This document shows, piece by piece, positions 10,890 through 23,800 of a stretch of DNA of 64,000 bases; position 1 is the first letter of the stretch, and the number at the start of each line of letters is the position of its first letter. A program made the translations under genes and the position numbers. This DNA is from Cunninghamia lanceolata (Eukaryota > Streptophyta > Pinopsida > Cupressales > Cupressaceae): assembly GCA_027924645.1 (NCBI GenBank), contig BSBN01000334.1, positions 2,604,001 to 2,668,000 on the forward strand, given 5' to 3'. Below the pieces are notes generated by a model that was not told the origin of the DNA, did no database searches, and saw nothing but the letters and a program-made list of their open reading frames with translations.

Positions 10890-11949
10890 ACACTCGTATT
10901 CTTCCAATTCGTCTATCCTCTTAAGGGGGCATCATGATCATCATTCATCTTATCAATATTCCTCATCCTTTCCATACCAATCTAGCTAATCAATCTAGCC
11001 AAATTATCCAATCACATCCTTTGGTCTTAATCTGAATCTTGTCGTAAACCAAATTAATCAATCAAGCATCAAGGGGATATATCGTTCCCACATCCTTGTG
11101 TTTCTCTAGGGGTATATCATTCCTCACAATGACAACACTATCATCATCATCGTCAATCAATCATCAATGGGATATATCGTTCCCACATCCTTGTGTTGAT
11201 CTATGGATATATCATTCCCAACAATGACAACATCATCATCAAATCAATCAATCCATCAATCGATCACCAGTTTATGGCTTGATAGGGGCAATACCATGTA
11301 TGTTTTTGAATCATTTGTACATGCTTGTGTGTCATCTTTTTCTCTTACATTTGTATCAGATCTACATCTTTCTAGCGGATATTCATATATTGTGCATGTT
11401 GGAATAGCTTTTTGCATAATCCTTTGTATCTAAGGTCATATTATACCTTTTGTGCATTGGGACTTTAGTGATCTAAGTGTCCTTCCTCATACATCTAGAC
11501 AACATTATATTATGCTAGGTGCACATGACAGATCCTCATCTTGGTCCTTATACCTTGGTGTATAATGTCTAGTGCTATATCAAACTATAAGTTTTCTCTA
11601 ATCAAGTCAAGATAACTACTCATAAATCCATCATTTATCATCCATCCTTTTATCTTCTCCATTTTTTCTCTATGTTGTGCTCCATCTTCTATCTCCTTAT
11701 TTTCTTCATATCCATTCATTTCAAGAGCACATCCATATTCTTCCAATTTGTCTATCCTCTCGAGGGGGCATCATTCAACCTATTAATTAATCTACTAGGT
11801 ATTTCTTCTACCCAACCGGGGCATCATCATTTCTAATCCAATCATATTGTTCTTCTAAACCAATATCTTCTTCTATCCAACATAGCACTATGTTTTAAAC
11901 TTATTTGAAATGATGTTACTTCGCAGCACCATCTCAAAGAGGGGTAAAA
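10890..11949 (+). other. Non-coding internal domain of the 9942-26496 element, with short repeats
   Basis: No gag or pol similarity is seen. It holds (TCA)n-type simple sequence and a repeated GGGATATATCGTTCCCACATCC unit (11073-11240, motif cores near 11075, 11112, 11169 and 11204). GGGGGCATCAT recurs near 10926, 11764 and 11818. A polypurine tract AAAGAGGGGTAAAA (11936-11949) sits directly before the 3' LTR. Confidence 0.7.
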
Positions 11950-13059
11950 TGTAGACACCTAAAATTAACTCGTTCCTAGATCAGGCATTCATCTACATCA
12001 ATCAAATAATTCTTAATTATTTGATTAAGTTAATCTATCCATTATTATCCTATTTATTTAATTAATCCAATTTAGTCTCCATATTTGATTAAATAATTTT
12101 GATTATTTAATTAAATCAATTAACCTCCACATTTTAATTAAATAAATTTAAAATATTTGATTAAATCTAATATTCCATTCCCTCCAAAATAAATAAAATT
12201 TAATATTTTATTTATTTTCCATGTGCACATGAAATTAATTAATTAATTAATTTAATTTCCCTCTCATCCATAATTCACTCTCAATCAATTTAGATAATGT
12301 CACAACCCACATTTGAATTTTGAATTCAAATTGGAATACAATTGTAATAATATAAAAACTAATAAATTAAATAAATAAATAAATATAGTCTCATTTAAAA
12401 GAACAAAATAATGAACAATTCTAAAAATAAATGAGGGGACACTTCTAGAAAAGAGCAATAAATGAGGAACTTCCCCCCCTCATTCTCAAGTCAAGGCTCA
12501 AATTTATGAAATGGGAATTTTCTCCTAAAAATTTATGACTATTGGAAAAATTGGAAAGTCCTTTTCCACAAAATTAAATGACAAGTTGGAAAATGAAGGG
12601 AGAGGGCAATAAATTAAGAAGACTTGACTCCAAAGTCTATCAGATTTTCCAACATGTGTTGGAAAATATTGTTCTCAACAAGGGTTGAGTTTTCTATAAA
12701 TATGAGGGAGAAATCAAAGGGAAGACACACACTTGGGTTTTAGAAACATGGCTGGAGCATTCTGTAAGAGAATCCCTTCCTCCCATAATTTTGTTTCTTG
12801 TATGATTATTAATTTTTCTTCCCCAATTTAGTATTAGGCTTATTTTGTGTTATTGTATTATTTCACTAGTTAGATTTCTGTTAAAAGAGTTAATAGTTGC
12901 TCTATAAGGCATATCTATAAGGCATATTAATAAATCAAATGAAATTGCAAATTTTTCACTACGATGGCAGAGAATAATTAGTTTTCCCCCTCTTCCACAG
13001 CATTAAGTAAATAGCTTGAATCTGGAAATTATCATGCTGCCTTCATTTTTCCAAGCCAA

Positions 13060-13870
13060 TGTATCTAACTCTTCTTGCATCTCCAGTGTCTGTGGATATG
13101 TTTGTTTGAGAGACTTGGTGATTTGAACGTAGTGCTTCATGTGGGCCTTCCCACTCAGCGTGGGAGGCCAAGGGAAGGCCACCCCTGCTGCTCAGTCTCT
13201 TGGAGGCATTCTGTCAAACAATTCATGTGCTATGTTACCCTCGCCCTTGCAACTCTAACATCTGACCGAAAAAAATCCTCTTACCCTTATACTTTGATAG
13301 ACGGCCATACCCTGTTCCTGAACGCCTATTTAAAAGATTGAGAAATCTGGCTTTATGCTTGGCAATTGCAATTGCTTGAATGTTTCTAAAAGCCTTTTCA
13401 GCAAATTGTCCATACCCTGTTCAAAATCTTCCATTCTGGCAAGGGTAGGGAGGGCGCTGGCAATTTTGTGTCAAACTTGCAATCATTGCATTCCACGTGA
13501 TGACATTTGTTTGAGAGATTCTATTAAACAATGGACATGCCTTGTCTGTGCTTCTTCATTTTGCACGTTGCCTGCCAGAAATTACATTTGAAAAAAATCG
13601 CCCCTTCCTTTATGCTTGGACGGATGTCCACACCCTGTTCCACAACTTCCTTTGGTGTGCAGGCAGGGAGGACGTCAGTAAATGTTTGGAATTTGGTTAT
13701 ATGCCTGCCCATTGCATTTATTTGACTTTTTTTTTTAAAAGTCTATTCAACAAACCCATTTTGACCATATCCTGCTATCATGAAATTCCATGAAATCGCA
13801 TTTCTTTTAGTCATTTTGTCAAACGGTTCACATGCCATGTCTGTGCTTCCACTTTTCACATATATATTTA
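13060..13870 (-). pseudogene. Captured PPR gene fragment inside LTR 1 of LARD-like element 1
   Basis: The minus strand in shifting frames reads SWNFMIAGYGQNGFVE (about 13740-13800), TFTDVLPACTPKEVVEQGVDI (in three short frames about 13620-13690), LFNRISQTNVITWNAMIAS (about 13470-13530) and ELFDRMPPRD (about 13190-13220). These are the signatures of plant PLS-type pentatricopeptide repeat proteins, which bind organelle RNA. Equivalent motifs recur about every 301 bases (near 13200, 13502 and 13815), the length of one P-L-S triplet. Stops and frameshifts make it non-coding. Its presence in both LTRs shows it was part of the element when it inserted. Plus-strand frames here are shadows. Confidence 0.85.
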
Positions 13871-14439
13871 CAACTCATTAAACTCCGTTGGCCATGGAAA
13901 TGTCATGCAGTTGCTTCAACGAAAAGTTCCTTTGCCATGACAAATAAGCTTGAAGGAGTGTTTTTATTTTTTAATTGAGAAAATGTGAGTTTACTTTGTA
14001 AGTTTGCTTACTATTTTTGTCACACTCCATTAAAGATGAGGGAAAAATAAAGAAAAGTAAAGTAAAAATACAATAAAATAACTAAAAAGTATTTACTTTC
14101 TTACATCATCACCATTTGAATCTAAGTGTGATAAATGGTAAGTAGGGTTGAGAATTCATTATCATTATTTTGGTGTGTATAGAAAATATCTAGTAATGAC
14201 AAATTGCTCCACATTATATGTTGTTCTATCAAACTTTAATTTTGAGGTGTGAAAGCTTCTTTTCTTTTTTTAAAAAAATCTTGAATCATCAAACACAGGA
14301 AATGGGTATTTATGCTACTTATTGCAATGAATTATAAACATACCAACATTAAGGTTCAACAATTAAATAGTAAAAACAATTGACAATATTCATAAACTAT
14401 TAAATTATGTAATATTTATTATTAAGGTTAGTAAACTAC

Positions 14440-15340
14440 ATAATCAAATGTGATTAATAAAATTGAATAAGAATTAAATGTGGTAGAAATGTACATAATG
14501 GATAGTGTATGGAATAATAGAGTTAATATTAATAAATAATAGAAAAAAAAAATGTATAGGGATGGTAAAAGGTAGGATATGTGGAGGATTAATGAAATTT
14601 GAGGTAATGAGCAGAGTAGTGTGGAAATTGAGAGGTGGGTGAAGTAGATTAAGTGTTGAGGATGTATAAGTAGATGCATATTATAATAAAGGTGGAGATT
14701 GAGAAAATGAGATGATTAAGTAAATTAAGGAAAATAAAAAAGAGAGTTAGAAAAATTAGTATTCAAAATGGTGTATAAATGAAATGGTGTGAATGAAGAA
14801 TTATTAAATAATAAGAAGGAAATGAAGGGAGAATAATTGGGATGTATGGTAATAGAGATAGAAGTGTGATGATAAATAAATGAAAGTATGGGAGGGCGTA
14901 TAACAAACGAGGATTATAAGATGGGTATAGATATGTAATAATAATTTGTAGATGTAAGTGAAGGTGTGTAGGAATGCCTTAAATTATGAAGTATGAAAGA
15001 GATAGTGATATAATGTAAGGAGAGATGTTATATGTGTGAAGTAAGAAAGTGGAGAATGTAAAAACAAGAGAAAATTGATGAATAAATTAATATGGAAGGT
15101 GTGTGAAAGAGAAAGTGTATAAATGAGTAATAGAGTGATAATGAAATATAATAAGATGTGAGTAAAGATAAAACATAAGAAGTAAATTATAAAGTAGAAA
15201 TAAATTTAGAATAAGTGAAGTAAATAAATGAGTATCCTATAACAGTAAACATAAGGGGGTTATAGTATATGATTAGGAAGGAATAAGATGATGAAAGATA
15301 AGTAAAATTCAATAAAGAGAATTGTTAAAAATATGGATAT
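14440..15340 (+). other. C-depleted, G/A/T-only tract in LTR 1
   Basis: For about 900 bases the plus strand is almost devoid of C, with many GTGTGAA, AATAATAG and GAGATAG strings. The same tract is in LTR 2 at about 23000-23890. It yields no coding frame of note; minus-strand frames there are Leu/Ser/Phe-rich artefacts of composition. Confidence 0.75.
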
Positions 15341-17348
15341 ATATGCAAAAGAATACATGGATAGGATGATTTGGAAAATATGTAAATGAGGAAATCCTTC
15401 AATAGTATTAGAATAGATCATTATGTATTTAATTGATCAAGTATCCTTCAACACCTCATGCTTTTTGAATTAATTAAAGAATAGTATTATTATGAATGCA
15501 TAAATCATAAATATATTAAAGGTTGATCATTCATGTAGTATAGTTGTCTTGTGAGTTATAAGTAGTTCAATCGTAAAATGATATTTCTAATAATGATGTT
15601 AGAATATAAAGTACTTAATGATTGGTGAAAGTCTATTAACAATGAAGGTTAGTTAGTTTTGTTAATGTATAAACCTATTTAGGGAGTATCAAGTAAATCT
15701 CTTGTTGGGATAATTGTCTTAATTTACAACTTTTTATTAAGTCCTTTTCGATTCTCATTTAAAAGTAAGTTAGTAAGATCATGCAAGAAGTTGTAAGAAA
15801 TTATTTACTTGTATGATAAAATAAGAGTCCCTTGTTTTTCTTAAGACTGAATCTTTATATGCATTATTGATAGAATATCTTTTCTAGTTTATATTATGTG
15901 CAGTTATGAATTGATTACATTGATTGTATCATTTATAGTCCTATTCATTTGCATAAAAGAATTGATCAAGTATATTTCCTATACTTGGCTTGCATCAAGA
16001 TTCAATGACGTATCTTTCCTTTATCAATTTATTTATTAGTTTTGATGCAAGTTTTACTTTTCTACTTATCTAGGTAAACCTTTAAATAAATGTCCAAACT
16101 CAAACAAATCACAGTGTTCAGTATTTACGGTACCTCTGTGTCACGTTTACGGGTAATGTTGTCGCGTTGAACCAAGTACCTCATGCCTAACATAGCTGCA
16201 ACAACGACGTCTGGTCACCGTCCCTCTAAATCGTTGAGGAGTAATAAGGAACATGTCGAAGTTAAATCCGCAGGACGGGAAAATCTCCTTGGATATCTCA
16301 TTAAAAAGATTTAAGTAAAAAGAGAGGATGAGTCTATTGACATAATGATTACCATGATGCTCATTTGGAAAACACTTCAAGCTACTAATAGAAAATGAGG
16401 CTTATTAACATGTGCGTATAGATCAGGGAGGACATATGAAATGTTAAAAAGGGTAACTAGGCCGATCTAGAAATGCTTTCTATCATGTGCTTTCACCTCG
16501 CCCTCGCAGATTGTGGTGAAAGTACTAGGGAATCAGCAACGGACTTAGTCATGAAAATTACCTAATTTGGCTTGGGAAAGTAAGCTAGATTTCATGGGTC
16601 AACACCTTATAGGGATTCCTCCACACTAGGACTAACTAACAAACACCTCTTAAATGTCTATGGTAGTGGACTAACTTCCGTCCCTGTTTCATCGAGTGGG
16701 TGGTAGCCGACAAAGAACTATCTGGGGCAGGGAATAACCCTAGAAAGGGCTGGGTACCCGCTCAGAGTTACACCAAACATAGTGCAAAATAGAACTACAT
16801 GTTCGCATTCCCTGCGTTAGTCACATCCTAAGGAGGGGGCCTTGATCCCGTGGATACAGGGTATGTAGGCAGTCTAGATGGCAAAGGATGCCCCCAGTAC
16901 TCAGGTCCCCTGGATGTAGGGAGTCCTATAATTAGCATCGTGATCTTAATTCTCTGAGTAGTGTTAACATGAGATTGTTAAGTTAATTTTGTGTAGATGA
17001 TAAGGATATAGTTACCAGAGGGGAAGCAAGCTATTGAAAATGAATGCAGAATGTAATGCATGACTCAAGGTATGAACTGATCTGTTGTTCTTCTAGGTTA
17101 TCTTACATAATGTACCTTCCCTCGTAATGTACTCTCTCTTCACTAGATTTAAAATTAGTGATCTTTTAAGAACTTGATGATTCTAGGAAACTAAATTCAA
17201 GTTTCATCGCATTTCTATATCATGCATTAAGCACTTCTTAGGAGAATTTCATATTTCCTACATCTGCCAGATCAAAAATTTTATCCCTCAATATTTTTTG
17301 AATTTAGAGTTTAGTGTTATTTGATTTAGGATGAGTCGGGTCCTTACA

Positions 17349-20300
17349 TGTGGTATCAGAGCTTTTGTTTCAGACACTAGGCCTAAAGGTCCGCTAACCT
17401 AAAGCATGGTAAGCATCAAGACATAAGGCTAATAGTATTCCCCCTCTTATGATCTAATGATCATCCAGTTAATGATAAACATGGATAGAAACATGAAAAG
17501 GAAATGATAAGGTCGTAAGTAAACCCTCCCTAGAGGGAAAGGTGGATGACTTAATGACAGTAATGGTATGTGTAATGAGACAACAATAGTTGGGTACATG
17601 ATAGTCATAAGACTTGTGAGGTGGACATCATATTCTGGGGCTAATTCCTCTTGTGGCATATCGTAATCTTTTTACAATGGCATGCCCTGGGTTGTATAGG
17701 GGCATGTCACTATTCGTGTGGATTTTTGATATAAAAGTATAATAAGGTTGTTTCAAGTTGTGTGGGGAATGCTTAATGTGACATTTAGCTATTTGGTTGT
17801 TTTAGGTTGTGTTTCATTGTTCTCTATGTGGTTTGAGACCACTGTACGATTTAGCTATTTGAGTGATAGAAGTCCACCCAGTTTCTGTACTCCCCTTAGG
17901 CGGTCTTATTGTAAGGCTACATGGTGATTGTAATATGCAAATTTTATGAGATTGTTGCATTATTTATTCTTGTGTTAAAGATTTTACTTAAGTGTTAAGC
18001 CGCCGTGTTTTATTTTATTTTTTATGGTCCTTTTGCCTCAAGGACTTGTTCTTTGTTGAACTTGGGATGTTGCAATAGTTTCTATTTTTGATCTTCACTT
18101 CTTCTTGGCTTGTTTTATTTTAATGTATTTTGATGGACTTATTTCACTTAATCCTTCTTGTTTTGAGGCATTTCTATTTTACAACTGTCGGCATGTATGG
18201 AGTAATGTGACTTCTATAAAACTGCCATATATAGGTAGGGCCCTGGCAGGTTGTATGGGGGAGTAGGTGACTTGGGGAAATTCTATTGTGAGGATGGGGT
18301 TGCAGATGGGACTGGTATGGAACAGTCATAATCCATCCATCCCCCTAGATCTATGTGTCTGTTCGTTGCATACCTCCCTCTTGGAGGATAACACCTTAAA
18401 TAAATGCAAGGTATTAGGAAACATGTGGAGGGGTTCTTGAGAGGGCCCTGAAAACCATCTTTATTTCTCGGTTACTTGGCACTACGAAATCAATGATATT
18501 GGGTTCCTTGGAGGTGAGACGATCTGATGAGTACTAGAGACAGCTATCGACTTTTGAGAAATTGATGACATTCATGGACTCCTATTCTTGGATGCTACTC
18601 TCAATTTTAGGATGCTATCACTACTTTTAGATAACAAGCCCTAAGGTGGCACTAATTGATGTGACAGTCGCGAAGAGAGATGGATGGAAAGTTTGGAAGA
18701 AGTTTTTGATAAATCAGCATGCATGATCGTTAGAATTGTTACCTTTCACTTGAGTGTTGATCTGTATAATGTTTATATGATATCAGAATAATGGAAGTCA
18801 TTGGTACTCAGAAGAATCCCCCGGGTGGATTACTTGTACCTGACTTTGTCAAAAACTGAGGTGTGTACAAGTTGATATTGTGTATCCCTGGTTGACATCC
18901 TCAGCACAGTTATTGGGTAGGTACTGTGGTCTCCAAGAAGTGACTCATGGACTCGTATTGATCTCGAGGGAGTCAGAAGTCTCTGGCTAGAGCATAATGA
19001 TTCCTGTCCTATTTAGCCCGGGTGGCTGTTGTGTTTTCCTATTGGATAAAGATTTGATCTGTTTGACCAGTGTAGGCCACTTGGCCATTATTTTAGAGAA
19101 TTATGCAAAATCAAAAGGTGTAATTCAAAGTTGTTTGAAACAAAGAGAGGAACAAAAGACGGTTTGAAAGAATTGAAAAGGGAGAACAGTAACAGGATTC
19201 AAAGAACATGTTAATTAGTTGGAGAAGTCACTTGTAGCATGAAAAGAAAATGAAAACTTGAAATCTAAGCCTAAACCTTGTGATATTTCGTGATGTTACA
19301 AAAGTTTCTTTAGAAGATGAAAGTGAAGAAGACAGTGTGACTGAACTGCATTTACCAGTTTGCCTAAAGGATAGAAGAGCCCAGTTGGCTTTATTTCAGT
19401 ATGTCTTGTTTTGGACACTTTAGCATGGATTGGCTATTTCCTGAGTACTCAGATTGACTAAAAGAATATAATTTTTCTAATCTACAGTGGTGCATTATTA
19501 CTCTTGGATTCTAGCACATGTTGGAGTAAATTTTCTTTTTTGATAATGATGGATTACCAAGGGAGAATCTATGAACCTAAATTTCTATTTACCGCACTTG
19601 GAAAGTTGATTTATCTTTGATAATGGAATTTTAACATGAATTGCAAGCATTGTAATAACAACAAAGGAGGTTAAGGATATGAATAATAAGATCTGACAAT
19701 TGGACCTTGAATGATCGAAAGGAAAGGAGAACAATAAATGTGACTCTCTTATGCAGGAGAAAAACTAGCTTGAAGGTGGATTGGGAAGATAACTCAGTAT
19801 AAAGAAAGGCGACTTTGGATAGGATTGATTATATATATGAATATTTTACTCTCTAGGACAAGAAAAAAAAAATAGTCAGGAACCAAAGTGAGGAGCAAGT
19901 GTACATATCTTGATGACAGACTAAGGTAAGAGCCTTCTTATATAGAAAGGAATCTTTTGAAGAGACGTTAGAAAGTAATAATTTTTTTGTTATTTTGCGC
20001 AACAATTTGACCCCTTGACATTGAATCCATTTTGAATACTTTTGAATACACCATTCCCATAACAAATCCATGAGCATAGGAGATGTTTTACCTTAATCAG
20101 TTCACAGGTAGAATGACACACGTTAGATGACTCCATTCCATGATATAAATCATGAAAAAGTTATCTTAGCTAGTTATGATAATAAGGTGCTTAATGATGA
20201 CACTCTTGCAAGATAGATTTATTCCTTCAAATTTTATACATTTATTCACATATTGTTGTATTTAAAAGATTTCTAAAGATAATTATAAGGGAGTTGCTTA

Positions 20301-20852
20301 CATGATGAAGTAATTATTTAAAAATAGTGTCTTTGGTAACTTATGATCATTTATTACTTTAACTTACGTTGATAAAACAAGTACTTTGTGATGAATTCAT
20401 GAATACCAACATGACGAACATAGAACCATGACTAAACAACACCTTGATTAACATCATATCCTTATATGTCTACCAACCTCTACAAGTGTTTATTCTAGAC
20501 ACAGGACAATTCAAATGAACATTCAACATTCCGGACTCGAGGACAAGCTACAAGGATATGCTCGATAAAGTTTGAAAAGTTAAAGATGTTTCTTAAACTC
20601 ACAATGTCATATGGATACTTTATCATTTTGGAACCTAGTAGAATTTTAATTACAAACTATAACTTCAATGATGTTTAGATGATGCAAACAATTATACTTA
20701 GATGGTACTCTATGGTAGACTACTTTGTTGTAGGATGGACTATGAAGGTAGGCAAGCAGTAAAAAATACTTCTTTCTATGGACTTATATGTATATGTTTT
20801 GACCTTATTTCTAATATGCATCGGGACGATGCATAAATTTAGGGGAGAAGGA
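17349..20852 (+). other. Internal domain of LARD-like element 1, with PBS and polypurine tract
   Basis: TGGTATCAGAGC (17351-17362) is an exact plant initiator tRNA-Met primer site. The 3' end carries AGGGGAGAAGGA (20841-20852), the polypurine tract. In between there are no long frames and no recognisable protease, RT, RNase H or integrase motifs. The last bases (GATGCATAAATTTAGGGGAGAAGGATGTCACAAC) have the layout of a Ty3/gypsy 3' end. I could not assign any coding remnant. Confidence 0.8.
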
Positions 20853-23800
20853 TGTCACAACCCACATTTGAATTTTGAATTCAAATTGGAATACAATTGT
20901 AATAATATAAAAACCAATAAATTAAATAAATAAATAAATAAAGTCTCATTTAAAAGAACAAAATAATGAACAATTCTAAAAATAAATGAGGGGACACTTC
21001 TAGAAAAGAGCAATAAATGAGGAACTTCCCCCCCTCATTCTCAAGTCAAGGCTCAAATTTATGAAATGGGAATTTTCTCCTAAAAATTTATGACTATTGG
21101 AAAAATTGGAAAGTCCTTTTCCACAAAATTAAATGACAAGTTGGAAAATGAAGGGAGAGGGCAATAAATTAAGAAGACTTGACTCCAAAGTCTATCAGAT
21201 TTTCCAACATGTGTTGGAAAATATGGTTCTCAACAAGGGTTGAGTTTTCTTTAAATATGAGGGAGAAATCAAAGGGAAGACACACACTTGGGTTTTAGAA
21301 GCATGGCTGGAGCATTCTGTAAGAGAATCCCTTCCTCCCATAATTTTGTTTCTTGTATGATTATTAATTTTTCTTCCCCAGTTTAGTATTAGGCTTATTT
21401 TGTGTTATTGTATTATTTCACTAGTTAGATTTCTATTAAAAGAGTTAATAGTTGCTCTATAAGGCATATCTATAAGGCATATTAATAAATCAAATGAAAT
21501 TGCAAATTTTTCACTACGATGGCAGAGAATAATTAGTTTTCCCCCTCTTCCACAGCATTAAGTAAATAGCTTGAATCTGGAAATTATCATGCTGCCTTCA
21601 TTTTTCCAAGCCAGTTTCTCTAACTCTTCTTGCATCTCCAGTGTCTGTGGATATGTTTGTTTGAGAGACTTGGTGATTTGAACGTAGTGCTTCATGTGGG
21701 CCTTCCCACTCAGCGTGGGAGGCCAAGGGAAGGCCACCCCTGCTGCTCAGTCTCTTGGAGGCATTCTGTCAAACAATTCATGTGCTATGTTACCCTTGCC
21801 CTTGCAACTCTAACATCTGACCGAAAAAAAATCCTCTTACCCTTATACTTTGATAGACAGCCATACCCTGTTCCTGAATGCCCATTTAAAAGATTGAGAA
21901 ATCTGGCTTTACGCTTGGCGATTGCAATTGCTTGAATGTTTCTAAAAGCCTTTTCAGCAAATTGTCCATACCCTGTTCAAAATCTTCCATTCTGGCAAGG
22001 GTAGGGAGGGCGCTGGCAATTTTGTGTCAAACCTGCAATCATTGCATTCCACGTGATGACATTTGTTTGAGAGATTCTATTAAACAGTGGACGTGCCTTG
22101 TCTGTGCTTCTTCATTTTGTACGTTGCCTGCCAGAAATTACATCTGACAAAAATTGCCCCTTCCTTTATGCTTGGATGGATGTCCACACCCTGTTCCACA
22201 ACTTCCTTTGGTGCGCAGGCAGGGAGGACGTCAAGAAAATGTTTGGAATTTGGTTATACGCCTGCCCATTGCATTTATTTGACTTTTTTTTTTAAAAGTC
22301 TATTCAACAAACCCATTTTGACCATATCCTGCTATCATGAAATTCCATGAAATCGCATTTCTTTTAGTCATTTTGTCAAACGGTTCACATGCCATGTTTG
22401 TGCTTCTACTTTTCACATATATATTTACAACTCATTAAACTCTGTTGGCCGTGGAAATGTCATGCAGTTGCTTCAACGAAAAGTTCCTTTTCCATGACAA
22501 ATAAGCTTGAAGGAGTGTTTTTATTTTTTAATTGAGAAAATGTGAGTTTACTTTGTAAGTTTGCTTACTATTTTTGTCACACTCCATTAAAGATGAGGGA
22601 AAAATAAAGAAAAGTAAAGTAAAAATACAATAAAATAACTAAAAAGTATTTACTTTCTTACATCATCACCATTTGAATCTAAGTGTGATAAATGGTAAGT
22701 AGGGTTGAGAATTCATTATCATTATTTTGGTGTGTATAGAAAATATCTAGTAATGACAAATTGCTTCACATTATATGTTGTTCTATCAAACTTTAATTTT
22801 GAGGTGTGAAAGCTTCTTTTCTTTTTTTTTTAAATCTTGAATCATCAAACACAGGAAATGGGTATTTATGCTACTTATTGCAATGAATTATAAACATACC
22901 AACATTAAGGTTCAACAATTAAATAGTAAAAACAATTGACAATATTCATAAACTATTAAATTGTGTAATATTTATTATTAAGGTTAGTAAACTACATAAT
23001 TATAAAATTGAATAAGAATTAAATGTGGTAGAAATGTACATAATGGATAGTGTATGGAATAATAGAGTTAATATTAATAAATAATAGAAAAAAAAAATGT
23101 ATAGGGATGGTAAAAGGTAGGATATGTGGAGTAATATGTGGAGGATTAATGAAATTTGAGGTAATGAGCAGAGTAGTGTGGAAATTGAGAGGTGGGTGAA
23201 GTAGATTAAGTGTTGAGGATGTATAAGTAGATGCATATTATAATAAAGGTGGAGATTGAGAAAATGAGATGATTAAGTAAATTAAGGAAAATAAAAAAGA
23301 GAGTTAGAAAAATTAGTATTCAAAATGGTGTATAAATGAAATGGTGTGAATGAAGAATTATTAAATAATAAGAAGGAAATGAAGGGAGAATAATTGGGAT
23401 GTATGGTAATAGAGATAGAAGTGTGATGATAAATAAATGAAAGTATGGGAGGGCGTATAACAAACGAGGATTATAAGATGGGTATAGATATGTAATAATA
23501 ATTTGTAGATGTAAGTGAAGGTGTGTAGGAATGCCTTAAATTATGAAGTATGAAAGAGATAGTGATATAATGTAAGGAGAGATGTTATATGTGTGAAGTA
23601 AGAAAGTGGAGAATGTAAAAACAAGAGAAAATTGATGAATAAATTAATATGGAAGGTGTGTGAAAGAGAAAGTGTATAAATGAGTAATAGAGTGATAATG
23701 AAATATAATAAGATGTGAGTAAAGATAAAACATAAGAAGTAAATTATAAAGTAGAAATAAATTTAGAATAAGTGAAGTAAATAAATGATTATCCTATAAC

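Larger units (their letters stand above)
12298..17348 (+). repeat. 5' LTR of LARD-like element 1 (5051 bp)
   Basis: It aligns with 20853-25919 over its full length. Differences include a 12-bp duplication near 23126 and a 14-bp addition near 25519 in the 3' copy, and a short gap near 22999. It contains a captured PPR fragment, then a C-poor tract, then a mixed-composition 3' third with several CpG. Confidence 0.9.

Noticed and set aside
13075..13793. Plus-strand Cys-rich frames (for example 13355-13591) in LARD 1 LTRs
   Set aside because: They are the reverse complement of PPR coding sequence; the PPR motifs read on the minus strand explain the conservation.
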